Positions 46,895 through 55,870 are shown, numbered from the stretch's first letter. The stretch: 64,000 nucleotides of DNA from an uncultured Pontibacter sp. (GCF_947499215.1 NZ_CANMNI010000002.1:124001-188000), one strand, 5' to 3'. Notes: generated from the sequence alone by a model not told the origin. Numbers and translations: made by a program.

Positions 46895-47209
46895 ATGACT
46901 ACCAACAATTTACCACAGCAGGAGCCGAGCTGTCCGGCGGAGGAAATCTTAAAGCAGTTATCAGGGAAATGGAAGCCGCAGATTTTCAGATTGGCTTTGG
47001 ATGGACCGGTACGTTTTAATAGTCTGCTGCGTCAGTTGCCGGGCTCCAACAAGCAATCGGTGGCCACAGCGCTGAAAGAAATGGAGGAGGCGGATATTCT
47101 GGTGAAAACCTTGGTACAGGAAAAGCCGCTGCACATCGAGTATACCCTGTCGCAAAGAGGACTGGCGATGGTTTCGGTCTTCAGAAGCATGGAAGGCTTG
47201 CTAAGCTAG
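46895..47209 (+). CDS. HxlR-family transcriptional regulator
   Basis: 104 residues: CPAEEILKQLSGKWKPQIF, then RFNSLLRQLPGSNKQSVATALKEME and EYTLSQRGL, the winged-helix MarR-like pattern of HxlR. The single Cys near residue 13 (CPAEE) is the usual redox-sensing position. Divergent from the DsbA-like gene, which suggests thiol or aldehyde stress control. Confidence 0.92.
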   Translation: MTTNNLPQQEPSCPAEEILKQLSGKWKPQIFRLALDGPVRFNSLLRQLPGSNKQSVATALKEMEEADILVKTLVQEKPLHIEYTLSQRGLAMVSVFRSMEGLLS

Positions 47210-47213
47210 CCTG

Positions 47214-47585
47214 CTACAACAGCTTTGCCAAGCCTATACCTGCAAAAGTAGCCAGTAGGCCCAGCAGCACGCTTGCCAGTATGTACAGCATGGCTTGCCC
47301 ATACTGCGCTGTCTGCAGCATGTGAACCGACTCCAGCGAGAAAGCGGAGAAAGTAGTAAATCCGCCCAGCACACCAGTCACCAGAAAAAGGCGCCACTCA
47401 TCACCTAAGGTGCTTTTAGAGAGCAAGGCAAAGAGCAGTCCCATTAAAAAACAGCCGATCAGGTTAACGCCCAACGTCCCGAACGGGAAAGCAATAGTCG
47501 CGCGGGTTTGGATGAACAGGGTGAGCAGGTAGCGCAGTATGCCGCCTATGAAACTCCCCACTCCTATGGCTAAAAGTATTTTCAT
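47214..47585 (-). CDS. crcB: Fluoride channel CrcB/Fluc
   Basis: The 123-residue protein has four TM segments and exports fluoride. Motifs GSFIGGILRYLL, FGTLGVNLIGCFLMG and GVLGGFTTFSAFSLE are all present. Its stop is four bases from that of the convergent HxlR gene. No fluoride riboswitch is seen in the 40-base spacer upstream; it is probably read with the genes at 47626-49384. Confidence 0.94.
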   Translation of the reverse strand: MKILLAIGVGSFIGGILRYLLTLFIQTRATIAFPFGTLGVNLIGCFLMGLLFALLSKSTLGDEWRLFLVTGVLGGFTTFSAFSLESVHMLQTAQYGQAMLYILASVLLGLLATFAGIGLAKLL

Positions 47586-47625
47586 CGGGTTGAGCTTGGT
47601 TCTGAAAGCATAAAAGTAGGGCTTT

Positions 47626-48252
47626 CTATACCTTCTGCAAAAGAATGGTTAGGATTCGGGGTACACCTGATTTGTCGTTCTCGTCGAAAAACTCGTTCAG
47701 GTCGACCAATTGAAGGCCGTGCTGTTTGGCTGTCTGCACAAACTCGGATATGTGGTGGGTATAGCATTCGACTTCCTGCCGCCCCTCTTCGGTAGTGAAG
47801 CGGGCTTTGGTACCGGTATACTGCTTGAAAGGATGCAGTTCGCCAATGTATACATGGCCTCCGGTTTTCAGTGCATCTGCCGTCTGCTCAAAAATAAAAT
47901 CCAAGTTTTGGATATGCTCCAGCACTAAACTGAAGGTAACGAGATCATAAACCTGCGTGGTAAAGTTCCACGGTTTGGTGATATCGGCTTGTTGGAAGGC
48001 TACTTTATTCGAGTTCACTTTCTTTCGGGCCCGCCCCAGCATGGCGGCAGACAGGTCTACAGCCAAGAGATGCATGGCCCTGCGCACCAGCCATTCTGTG
48101 TTTTTGCCTGTGCCGCAGCCTATCTCTAAACAAGTATCGAAAGACATGTGGGCCAGTGTGGCGCGGATGGCTACGGCTTCTAGGTCGCGGGTTCGGTTCT
48201 TGTTGGTGTCGTACTGCGCGGCCCAACTGTTATAGGCTTGTTCTACGGTCAT
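47626..48252 (-). CDS. Class I SAM-dependent methyltransferase
   Basis: 208 residues with motif I CLEIGCGTGKNTEWL (about 41-55), LAVDLSAAMLGRARKK and the post-motifs DLVTFSLVLEHI. The substrate is unknown; it resembles small-molecule methyltransferases of the ubiquinone/biotin type. Its start overlaps the GNAT gene by four bases. Confidence 0.9.
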   Translation of the reverse strand: MTVEQAYNSWAAQYDTNKNRTRDLEAVAIRATLAHMSFDTCLEIGCGTGKNTEWLVRRAMHLLAVDLSAAMLGRARKKVNSNKVAFQQADITKPWNFTTQVYDLVTFSLVLEHIQNLDFIFEQTADALKTGGHVYIGELHPFKQYTGTKARFTTEEGRQEVECYTHHISEFVQTAKQHGLQLVDLNEFFDENDKSGVPRILTILLQKV

Positions 48253-48731
48253 AGGTCTTTCAGCATCCAGATGTTGCAGGCATAGTGGCCCGAGTTACCC
48301 ATTGCATGCGGTATGGGCCTGAAGCCTGCTTTCTCATACATCGATACGGCTTTGGCCAGCTCAGGGAACGACTCCAAGTATAGTTGTTTGTAACCCAGCT
48401 TCCGGGCGGCCACAATACTTTGCTGCATCAGTTGGTTGCCAATCCCCTTGCCCCTAGCATCGGCGGAAAGGTAGAATTTCACCAGCTCCGCACAGCCCGC
48501 TGGCAGGCCTTCGGTTGGGTATACGCCGCAGCCGCCCAAGATGGTGCCGTTTTCTTCGGCCACAAAGTAGGCGCTGGCAGGCTGCTGAAACAGCTCGTAC
48601 AAGGCGTTGGTGGTCGGGTCGGTATACACCGTGCCGGGCTTGTCTATCTTAAACTCTCGGAAAACCTGCCGGATTAAAGTAGCCAGCGGCTCGTTGTCGG
48701 AGGGCTGTATGGGGCGGATGGTGATGGGCAT
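48249..48731 (-). CDS. GNAT-family N-acetyltransferase
   Basis: 160 residues with the acetyl-CoA loop ARGKGIGNQLMQQSI (about 92-106) and the preceding strand ELVKFYLS. Acceptor unknown. Second gene of a tight minus-strand unit: 8 bases after the TRIC gene and overlapping the methyltransferase by four. Confidence 0.92.
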   Translation of the reverse strand: MPITIRPIQPSDNEPLATLIRQVFREFKIDKPGTVYTDPTTNALYELFQQPASAYFVAEENGTILGGCGVYPTEGLPAGCAELVKFYLSADARGKGIGNQLMQQSIVAARKLGYKQLYLESFPELAKAVSMYEKAGFRPIPHAMGNSGHYACNIWMLKDL

Positions 48732-48739
48732 GCTAGGTA

Positions 48740-49384
48740 TTATGATTTGTCGGGTTCGTCACTTTCTTCAGGTTTCACTGGACTCAGCAAGGGCAAATGG
48801 ATTTTAAACTTCTCTGCCACGACGCGTACCAGTATCACGATAGAGGCGGCCATTAGTTCGGTTACGCTCGGCGGGAGGTTAAGCTGCGTACACAAAAAGT
48901 AAATGAGTCCACCCGCCACACAGGCAAGCGCATAAATATTCCGGCGCAAGAGCAGCGGCACTTCGTTTAAGAGCACATCCCGGATAAGACCACCAACGGA
49001 GCCTGTGATGGTGCCCATGACAATTGCCACCCAGAAAGGCAGCCCCGCCTCCAGACTCTTGCTGATACCCACCACCGTGAACAGCCCTAATCCAATGGCA
49101 TCGAATAGAAACAAGGTGCCCGCCAGCCTGAAGATTCTGTCTTGGAACAGCAAGGCCGCCAAGAGCGCAACGCCTGTGGTCAAAAAGTAAGTGCCATCCA
49201 ATATCCAGAAAGGCGTGACGCCGAGAAGCAGATCTCGGGTAGTACCCCCACCAATGGCCGTGACCAGCCCAATGATATAAGCCCCAAACCAGTCAATGTT
49301 CTTACCCGAAGCCAGCCGGATACCGCTTATGGCAAACGCAAAGGTTCCAGTTAGGTCGATGGCGGTGATGATGAGTCCTTCCAA
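48740..49384 (-). CDS. TRIC cation channel family protein (YadS/UPF0126)
   Basis: 214 residues, about seven TM segments, in two repeats each with the glycine motif (AIGGGTTRDLLLG and TGSVGGLIRDVLL). Bacterial TRIC proteins conduct K+ or Na+; the physiological use is unknown. The start appears to be TTG at 49384, with no nearby ATG. First gene of the unit reaching to crcB. Confidence 0.9.
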   Translation of the reverse strand: MEGLIITAIDLTGTFAFAISGIRLASGKNIDWFGAYIIGLVTAIGGGTTRDLLLGVTPFWILDGTYFLTTGVALLAALLFQDRIFRLAGTLFLFDAIGLGLFTVVGISKSLEAGLPFWVAIVMGTITGSVGGLIRDVLLNEVPLLLRRNIYALACVAGGLIYFLCTQLNLPPSVTELMAASIVILVRVVAEKFKIHLPLLSPVKPEESDEPDKS

Positions 49385-49432
49385 AAATTCCTTTAGTTGA
49401 TGTTGAACGCGTGAAGATAAGCAAAGCCGCTA

Positions 49433-49726
49433 TTAGCTTATTTTTTTATTGGGGTTCTGCCTGTTGTTGAATAGAGCTAGAATATAGATAGTATCTTTTT
49501 GCTGCTTATAAAGAATGGTGGTATGGCGGTGCAGCAAAAAGCCCCTGATGTCTTTGTCGGGGTTTCCCAAAGTTCCTATTTGTGGATATTGGGTGAGTAG
49601 TTCCAGAAACTTAAATAGTCTGTAAGTAAATGTCTACGCAGTTTTTTCTCCGAATTCACTCTGTAAATAATTTTGTAGCTCGGCTAGTTGCTGGCTTGCC
49701 CGCTTGTTCCAGACTATTTGAGCCAT
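49433..49726 (-). pseudogene. RelE/ParE-type toxin gene with internal amber codon
   Basis: From ATG at 49726 (overlapping the antitoxin stop by 13 bases) the frame reads MAQIVWNKRASQQLAELQNY, LQSEFGEKTA, then TAG at 49634-49636, then TFTYRLFKFLELLTQYPQIG, RGFLLHRHTTILYKQQ and LALFNNRQNP to the stop at 49433. This is the ParE/RelE toxin pattern at normal length (97 codons) with one nonsense codon, so the toxin is probably off. Confidence 0.8.
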
Positions 49727-49953
49727 TTAGCGTTTCTTCGTTTCATTTCCTCATGCGATACCCAAGCCGACGCATCGTTGATTTCACGCTCACTTGCTAA
49801 CACCTCCTGCTTTTGCTCGTCCGTTAAGCCATCCCACAAGCTACCCGCTTTGTTATCTTTCCTGCTCGAAAGAATCATGAAGATATCCTCTAATAATTGC
49901 TCATCAGTAGTGGTATCAATCAGTTTATGCAAATCATCCTTTATAGCCGCCAT
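49714..49953 (-). CDS. Antitoxin of a RelE/ParE-type module
   Basis: 79 residues, helical and acidic (IKDDLHKLIDTTTDEQLLED, then WDGLTDEQKQEVLASEREIN and SHEEMKRRNAKWLK), the look of Bacteroidota antitoxins that precede ParE-like toxins. Its end overlaps the toxin start. It has stayed open although the toxin carries a stop. Confidence 0.78.
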   Translation of the reverse strand: MAAIKDDLHKLIDTTTDEQLLEDIFMILSSRKDNKAGSLWDGLTDEQKQEVLASEREINDASAWVSHEEMKRRNAKWLK

Positions 49954-50000
49954 ATCTTAACTTTTTGAAAATATACGAAGAAATCCAGTTCGTTATGCTG

Positions 50001-51410
50001 TTATAGGGTTACTTCCTTTTCACTCCTTGTCTGATAACTGATATTACAGTTTGGCAGCCATTTCTTTAAATTTTCTTTATCTACTTGAGTTAGGTTGTCG
50101 TCGTCAATTCGCATTGTTTTTAACTTAGTCAACTCGGCAATCTTGGGCGAAATATACTTTATTGGGTTGTTCCAAATTTCAAGTTTCTCTAGATTTTTCA
50201 AATCAGAAATGTTGTCTGGGATACTATCTATTTCGTTGTCAAATATTAAAAACTCTTTTAAGTTTCCAAGGTGCTCTGTTTCAGAAGAGATGCTGCTAAT
50301 CTTGTTAGAATATAAGTCAAGCGTTTCTAGCTTATCAAGTCTTTCGTCAATGAATGAAAAGTCAGTAAATTGATTATCATTTAAGGATAGCCAAGTTATA
50401 TTAGGCAAAGTTTTCAATTGATTAGGAAATGCTGTCAATTCATTACGGGCAAGGTCAAAATGTTCTAAACTATCAAGTTGAGATAGGTCACATTTGATTT
50501 CTTTAATTCTGGTTGCTGCAAAGGAGACACTTTTAAGTCTTTTTAGTCGTGTAAGGTTACAAGGAAACTCACTAATAGGATTTACTGCCATTATTAAGTC
50601 TTCGAGCGTACCTATTTCGAAAATTTGCTCTGGAATGTCATTGAAGCCGTTTCCTGTTAATATTGCTCTATAAATGCCAAGGCTTCCAAGCCCATCAGGC
50701 AGGGAAATCAAGTCTTTACTCTGAAGCCAAAGATATTTCCCTCTACTATCTGCTACTATAGGCGAATACTCACTCTTATAAACACTTTTTTTCGTGTTTG
50801 AGGAGATTTCATTGCACAATGATGTCATCACTTCCTTCACAGCTGTGCTCTCCTCCCCTTTAACCTGGAAAAGCCAGCTCTTTACTTTGCTGTCATTTAG
50901 TATACAGTCAATTTCAAAATTGGGCTCCCAATCAATATTTCGATAATCAACTATTGAATTGTCGGTGAATGCAAAGCGAATTGTGCTCGGAATATCCTCT
51001 ACTTTGGTTGATGTTATTATAATTCCATTGTCAGGTATTTCTATGGTCTTTTTCCAAAATTTTGTCTCGGGCAGCTCAGGATACCCTTCAATTCCAAAAA
51101 TAATTCCTGCTTGTCCTTTAAACTCCTTTTGAAACACGATGTAATTGTGTTCTTGCCAGCTCATATAGGTCACAAAGGCCAAAACCAAATAGGCAGTGGT
51201 TAATATCGCTTGAATTGCGCTATAAACCCTTTTATTCCTTATTAATTTGAGAATTAGGTAGTCAACTAGGTATATAAGCAGGCCAATACCAATAAGGTAA
51301 ATACCGACAAAGAAAAAGTGGCTAAAAGTTAGCACACCTAACAGTCCGAGAATGACTGTCAGAAGTCCTATGACTTTTAGTGGTGAGTTTACTAGTCGTT
51401 TCACTGTCAA
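50001..51410 (-). CDS. Leucine-rich-repeat membrane protein
   Basis: 469 residues: three N-terminal TM segments (about 12-30, 32-52 and 64-82), a middle region without known motif, and about eight leucine-rich repeats from about 235 on (LPDGLGSLGIYRAIL, LKRLKSVSFAATRIKEI, LPNITWLSLNDNQF, LDKLETLDLYSNKISSI). LRRs bind proteins; target unknown. Start is TTG at 51410 or GTG at 51404. AT-rich, one AGGTATA word only, next to a toxin-antitoxin pair: probably acquired. Confidence 0.78.
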   Translation of the reverse strand: MTVKRLVNSPLKVIGLLTVILGLLGVLTFSHFFFVGIYLIGIGLLIYLVDYLILKLIRNKRVYSAIQAILTTAYLVLAFVTYMSWQEHNYIVFQKEFKGQAGIIFGIEGYPELPETKFWKKTIEIPDNGIIITSTKVEDIPSTIRFAFTDNSIVDYRNIDWEPNFEIDCILNDSKVKSWLFQVKGEESTAVKEVMTSLCNEISSNTKKSVYKSEYSPIVADSRGKYLWLQSKDLISLPDGLGSLGIYRAILTGNGFNDIPEQIFEIGTLEDLIMAVNPISEFPCNLTRLKRLKSVSFAATRIKEIKCDLSQLDSLEHFDLARNELTAFPNQLKTLPNITWLSLNDNQFTDFSFIDERLDKLETLDLYSNKISSISSETEHLGNLKEFLIFDNEIDSIPDNISDLKNLEKLEIWNNPIKYISPKIAELTKLKTMRIDDDNLTQVDKENLKKWLPNCNISYQTRSEKEVTL

Positions 51411-51733
51411 ATATTAAAATGTGCTAAAAATTGAGCGAAAATATATTCATGCTTTTGCTCCTAATGCCAATCGGCTAAAAATGGCGCCCATACATTCAAC
51501 TTACCAAATATACCACATCCCACCAACCCCACAAGCATTCCCGCCTCTTTCATAAAGCAACACCTCCTTTACCACTATCCCTACAGAATACCCTATATTT
51601 GCAGCGTGAAGACAATTCCCCAACCTCACAGTGTTTACAAAACCTGTGAGTGTCTCGTGAAAGGCCTTTGCTACGAAGCACCAATACACTAACAGGTCTG
51701 GAAGACACTGTAAGGTCATAGCCAGAATTACAT
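51411..51733. other. 323-base divergent spacer
   Basis: Holds the upstream regions of the LRR gene and waaA. TATATTTG at 51594-51601 fits a plus-strand -7 box for waaA. CTCACAG...CTGTGAG (51625-51650) is a palindromic repeat of a kind common in this phylum. No reading frame is convincing. Confidence 0.55.
51625..51650. repeat. CTCACAG...CTGTGAG palindromic repeat
   Basis: CTCACAG and CTGTGAG are exact inverted copies around TGTTTACAAAAC, upstream of waaA. Confidence 0.55.
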
Positions 51734-52972
51734 TTGAAATTACTCTACGACATCGGACTGAAAGCTTACCAGGCAGCTATTGCGGTGGCGGCGCCTTTTC
51801 ACCAGAAGGCGAAGCTGATGCAGGAAGGGCGTGCGGGGCAGTTTGAACGGATGGAACAGCTTCAGGGCAACACGGCTCCGGTGGTGTGGTTTCATTGCGC
51901 CTCGCTGGGGGAGTTTGAGCAAGGGCGGCCTGTGATTGAGGCATTTCGGGAAGAGTTTCCAAGGTATAAGGTGGTGCTGACGTTCTTCTCCCCTTCAGGT
52001 TACGAGGTGCGAAAAAACTACGCGGGTGCCGACTACATCTTCTACCTGCCACTCGACAGCCACCACAACGCCAACCGTTTTCTGGACATCGTAAAGCCGA
52101 AGCTGGCGGTATTTGTGAAGTACGAGTTCTGGCACTACTACCTGCGGGCGATGCAGGAGCGGGCTATACCTGTACTGTCCATTTCGGCTATTTTCCGATC
52201 TGACCAAGTCTTTTTCAAACCCTACGGTGGCTTCAACCGCAGCATGCTTCAGCGCTTCACGCACATCTATACCCAAAACGAGGCTTCGCTGAAGCTCCTG
52301 CAAGGTATAGGTATACTCAAATCTAGTATCGCCGGCGACACCCGCTTCGACCGTGTGCTGCAGACGGCTGCCAGCGTAAAGGTTATACCTGTGGTGGAGG
52401 CTTTTGCGCAGGGCAAGGAGGTGTTTATGGTCGGCAGTAGCTGGCCTGCGGATATCGAGGTGCTGTTGCCGCTGATTCAGAAGCACCGACAAGGTATACA
52501 GTTCATCATCGCGCCACACGAGATTCACGAAAGCGGTATCAGTCAGCTCATGCAACAGCTCGGCGAAGGTGTGGTGCGCTTTTCGCAGGCCACAGAGGCG
52601 GACGCAGGCAGGTATAACGTGCTGGTGATTGACAACATCGGTATGCTTTCGTCACTCTACAGCTACGGCACTTATGCTTACATTGGCGGGGCTTTCGGCA
52701 AGGGGCTGCACAACACGCTGGAGGCTGCCGTGTTTGGACTGCCGCTGTTCTTCGGGCCAAAGTTCGACAAGTTTCAGGAGGCGAAAGATTTGGTACAACT
52801 GGGTTGTGCTTTCCCGATAAACAATGCGGAAGAGTTGCTGCAGGCTTTTGAGCGGGTACACACCACACCGGGACTGCGCCAAGGTATAACCGACAAAGAA
52901 AAAACTTACGTACACGAACAGGCGGGTGCCACAGCTAAAATCATGGCTGACGTGCGCCAGTTGTTGAAATAA
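51734..52972 (+). CDS. waaA: 3-deoxy-D-manno-octulosonic acid (Kdo) transferase
   Basis: The 412-residue GT30 enzyme adds Kdo to lipid A precursor at the inner membrane. Motifs: an N-terminal hydrophobic stretch (YQAAIAVAAPF), WFHCASLGEFEQGRPVI with the catalytic Glu, FWHYYLRAM, SAIFRSDQVFF, and the donor site HNTLEAAVFGLPLFFGP. Start is TTG at 51734; no ATG fits the family N terminus. rsgA follows by five bases. Confidence 0.94.
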   Translation: MKLLYDIGLKAYQAAIAVAAPFHQKAKLMQEGRAGQFERMEQLQGNTAPVVWFHCASLGEFEQGRPVIEAFREEFPRYKVVLTFFSPSGYEVRKNYAGADYIFYLPLDSHHNANRFLDIVKPKLAVFVKYEFWHYYLRAMQERAIPVLSISAIFRSDQVFFKPYGGFNRSMLQRFTHIYTQNEASLKLLQGIGILKSSIAGDTRFDRVLQTAASVKVIPVVEAFAQGKEVFMVGSSWPADIEVLLPLIQKHRQGIQFIIAPHEIHESGISQLMQQLGEGVVRFSQATEADAGRYNVLVIDNIGMLSSLYSYGTYAYIGGAFGKGLHNTLEAAVFGLPLFFGPKFDKFQEAKDLVQLGCAFPINNAEELLQAFERVHTTPGLRQGITDKEKTYVHEQAGATAKIMADVRQLLK

Positions 52973-52977
52973 AACGA

Positions 52978-53901
52978 ATGAAAGGAGTTGTAGTAAAATC
53001 GACGGGGTCGTGGTATCTGGTGCGTGATGCGGAGGGCAAGCTGCACCGGGCCCGTCTGCGCGGTAAGTTCAAGCTTAAAGGCATGAAGGTGAGCAATCCG
53101 CTGGCCGTCGGCGACCGTGTGGAGTTCGACGTGGAAACTACCGGCGAGGACACGGCAGTGATTCACAAAATCGAAGACCGCGAAAACTACATCATCCGCA
53201 AATCCACCCACAAGGCAGAGCACGCCCACATCATCGCCGCTAACCTCGACCAAGCCCTGCTCATCGCCACACTGGTTTCGCCGCGTACCTCTTTCGGTTT
53301 CATCGACCGTTTTTTGGTGACGGCCGAGGCCTATGGTATACCTACCGTCATCGTCTACAACAAAACCGATCTCTACGATGAGGACATGCAGGAGTACCAA
53401 CGGCAGATCGATTACCTGTATGAACGAATTGGCTATAAGGTCATGGCCGTATCAGCGCATACCAACGAAGGTATAGACGAACTCAAAAACCTGCTTCACG
53501 GCAAGACATCCCTTTTCTCAGGCCACTCGGGTGTAGGCAAATCAACGCTCATCAACCTGATCGTGCCCGACCTCGACCTGAAAACCTCCGAAATCTCGGG
53601 CTTCTCCGACAAAGGCGTGCACACCACCACCTTCGCCGAGATGTTCGAGATCGACCCCGATACTTTCATCATCGATACGCCCGGCATCAAAGAACTCGGC
53701 ATCGTCGACATCCCCAAGCAGGAGCTCGGCCACTTCTTCCCCGAAATGCGCGAGCGCCTCAACCAGTGCCGCTTCAACAACTGCACCCACTTCAACGAAC
53801 CCGGCTGCGCGGTGGTAGATGCCATGCGCAAAAATGAGATTGCACTGACAAGGTATGAAAGCTACCTGAGCATGCTGCAGGGGGAGGATAATCGGAAGTA
53901 A
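52978..53901 (+). CDS. rsgA: Ribosome small subunit GTPase RsgA
   Basis: The 307-residue circularly permuted GTPase checks late 30S assembly. Order: OB domain (KGVVVKSTGSWYLVRD), G4 VYNKTD, G5 SAHTN, G1 SGHSGVGKSTLIN, G3 DTPGIKELG, and the C-terminal zinc site CRFNNCTHFNEPGC. Probably co-transcribed with waaA. Confidence 0.97.
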   Translation: MKGVVVKSTGSWYLVRDAEGKLHRARLRGKFKLKGMKVSNPLAVGDRVEFDVETTGEDTAVIHKIEDRENYIIRKSTHKAEHAHIIAANLDQALLIATLVSPRTSFGFIDRFLVTAEAYGIPTVIVYNKTDLYDEDMQEYQRQIDYLYERIGYKVMAVSAHTNEGIDELKNLLHGKTSLFSGHSGVGKSTLINLIVPDLDLKTSEISGFSDKGVHTTTFAEMFEIDPDTFIIDTPGIKELGIVDIPKQELGHFFPEMRERLNQCRFNNCTHFNEPGCAVVDAMRKNEIALTRYESYLSMLQGEDNRK

Positions 53902-54135
53902 GAGTTGGGGAGTTTGGAACGATTGCCATCCCCCTACCCCTTTCAAAGGGGGATTTTTCTGTAACTACCATTCCTAAGGTATTAGCACTGTCGCTTTTTT
54001 ACAAACCACACAAACCACTGGTACGCATTGCCAAGTAACTCTCAGCACCCAAAGCAGCAAGTAGCTGTGCCAAGTGCGCAGCCGACGATTTTTTGTTTGA
54101 GCGGTCAGCGAGTTCAAAATCGTCTTGATTTTTTT

Positions 54136-54191
54136 GCTTACTTTTTTCTTTATCGAGGGCCCCTACCCCCATCAAGGAAAAAAGTGAGTGC
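54136..54191. repeat. Imperfect long hairpin
   Basis: GCTTACTTTTTTCTTTATCG is inverted, with about four differences, as CATCAAGGAAAAAAGTGAGTGC; the loop is AGGGCCCCTACCCC. It resembles intergenic repeats common in this phylum. Confidence 0.6.
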
Positions 54192-54278
54192 CCGCCGCAC
54201 AGGTGAAGCTATAAGACAAAGCAAGTTGCCAAGCATAAGACCCCCAGTTACGCCAGTTACAAACTGACCTCATATCCA

Positions 54279-54310
54279 ACCACAAGTTGCGCTAACGCTA
54301 AACCTGTGGT
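54279..54310. repeat. ACCACAAGTT palindromic repeat
   Basis: ACCACAAGTTGCG...CGC...ACCTGTGGT forms a short hairpin 80 bases before the SDR gene. Confidence 0.5.
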
Positions 54311-54391
54311 ATGAAACGGATACATTAGGTATAGGTAAAACTTCACTAACCTCACCACGTTACAAAACACAAACCACTGTCTAACAACACT

Positions 54392-55093
54392 ATGAAAATC
54401 GAAAACGCAAACATCCTCATTACAGGCGGCACACTCGGCATCGGCCATGCCACCGCCAAACTACTCATTGAGCACGGTGCCAACGTCGCTATTACGGGCC
54501 GCGACGAAAAGCGCACCCACAAAGCTGCACGGGAACTCGGCGCAATGCCCATCACGGCTGATGTGGCCAATCCGGAAGATGTGAAGCGCACTTTTAAAAC
54601 CTTTATGAACGAGTATGGACGGCTCGATGTGCTGATTAACAATGCGGGCATCGGAGTGAGCAAGAGGCTGGAGGATGTTAGTCTGGAGGATTTTCAGCAG
54701 GTATACAGCGTGAATGTGTTTGGAGCCGCCATGATGGGAAAGCGGGCGGCGGAGATCTTTAAAAAACAAAACTACGGCAACATCATCAACATTGGCTCTT
54801 CTGCCGCCGTGAAGGGTTATGAAGGAGGCTCCGTTTACGCTTCGTCCAAGTTCGCGCTGCGGGGCATGACACAGTGCTGGCAGGCCGAACTGCGCCCTTA
54901 CAATGTGCGGGTCATGCTGCTTAACCCCAGCGAGGTAACCACTGCCTTTGGCAGAGAGGAACGAACGGAGCGGGACAATCAGCCGAACAAGCTACGCGGC
55001 GATGAAATCGCTCGCGCCATAAAAGGAGCACTTGAGCTTGATGACCGGGGCTTTATAACGGAGATGGCTGTGTGGGCGACTAACCCATTCTAG
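54392..55093 (+). CDS. Short-chain dehydrogenase/reductase
   Basis: 233 residues: cofactor loop TGGTLGIGHATA, NNAGIG, catalytic Ser in NIGSSAAVKGYEGGSVYASSK with YASSK. Substrate unknown; resembles FabG/Sepiapterin-type SDRs. Its stop abuts (0 bases) the stop of the convergent fasciclin gene. Confidence 0.92.
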   Translation: MKIENANILITGGTLGIGHATAKLLIEHGANVAITGRDEKRTHKAARELGAMPITADVANPEDVKRTFKTFMNEYGRLDVLINNAGIGVSKRLEDVSLEDFQQVYSVNVFGAAMMGKRAAEIFKKQNYGNIINIGSSAAVKGYEGGSVYASSKFALRGMTQCWQAELRPYNVRVMLLNPSEVTTAFGREERTERDNQPNKLRGDEIARAIKGALELDDRGFITEMAVWATNPF

Positions 55094-55726
55094 CTATTCT
55101 TCCTCGATCGGCACGAGCACCTTGTTAATGGTATGAAGCACGCCATTGCGACTCATTGCGTCTGAGTCCTCTATCATGGCACCGCCAACTCTTGTCTGTC
55201 CCTCGCGCTTATATACCTTAAGCTGTTGGTCGGCAGCCGTTTTTAGGATGGCGCCATCCTGCAGGTCTTCTGTCGTTAGTTTACCGGCTATGATGTGGTT
55301 ATTCAGTATCTGCTGGAGCTTTTCCTGATTTTCAGTCTTCCTCAGATCCTCGAGCGTACCGCTTGGTAGGGCGTCGAAAGCTTCATTGGAAGGCGCAAGC
55401 ACGGTGTAGGGGCCCGTGCCACTCAGGTTTTTAACCATGTTAGCCGACCGCATCAGCGAGGTAAAGGTGCTCAGGTCATCATTGAGGTCGGCATTATCGA
55501 TGATGGTGCGCTTCGAAACCAGTGAGGCCTCGTCGCTCCCCGGTATATCCCGGGAAGTGCTGGCCTGTGGGGCAACTGGTGCCTCTGTTTGCAGATTATC
55601 TGTGGTTTCACCTAATTCAACTGCTTCTGTATCTGTCTGACTCCTATCGTTACCGGACTGATCGCATGCAGCCGTAAGAAAGCTGAAGAGGACCATAACC
55701 GCTACTATTTTTGGTATTCGGCTCAT
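55094..55726 (-). CDS. Fasciclin (FAS1) domain lipoprotein
   Basis: 210 residues with a lipoprotein signal (FSFLTAAC, cysteine about 21), a low-complexity linker, and one FAS1 domain (about 80-207): LMRSANMVKNLSGTGPYTVLAPSNEAFDALP-type H1 region, then NHIIAGKLTTEDL and NGVLHTINKVLVP (YH-like region). FAS1 domains act in cell adhesion; the ligand is unknown. Confidence 0.92.
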   Translation of the reverse strand: MSRIPKIVAVMVLFSFLTAACDQSGNDRSQTDTEAVELGETTDNLQTEAPVAPQASTSRDIPGSDEASLVSKRTIIDNADLNDDLSTFTSLMRSANMVKNLSGTGPYTVLAPSNEAFDALPSGTLEDLRKTENQEKLQQILNNHIIAGKLTTEDLQDGAILKTAADQQLKVYKREGQTRVGGAMIEDSDAMSRNGVLHTINKVLVPIEEE

Positions 55727-55870
55727 ATGTGGTAGTATGCTGGCTTCTTGTAAAAGATTTTGATGTCGCGCTATAGTACAATTACTCGTTTAAGCCGCTT
55801 CAAGTTTTCACAAATATCAAACCAACCGTCTCCCGGAGATCCATACATGGCCTCTGAATTATATTTTGCG

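Larger units (their letters stand above)
53902..54391. other. 490-base spacer made of inverted repeats
   Basis: No gene is supported. CCCCTTTCAAAGGGG lies near 53936-53950; a long imperfect hairpin lies at 54136-54191; and a palindrome at 54279-54310. A 79-codon open frame at 54028-54267 crosses the hairpin and has no protein-like features. Confidence 0.6.

Noticed and set aside
47586..47625. Fluoride riboswitch upstream of crcB
   Set aside because: The spacer is only 40 bases and shows no pseudoknot-like pairing; crcB seems to be read with upstream genes.
54028..54267. 79-codon open frame on the plus strand
   Set aside because: It crosses a long inverted repeat, has no protein-like pattern, and no promoter or ribosome site is seen.
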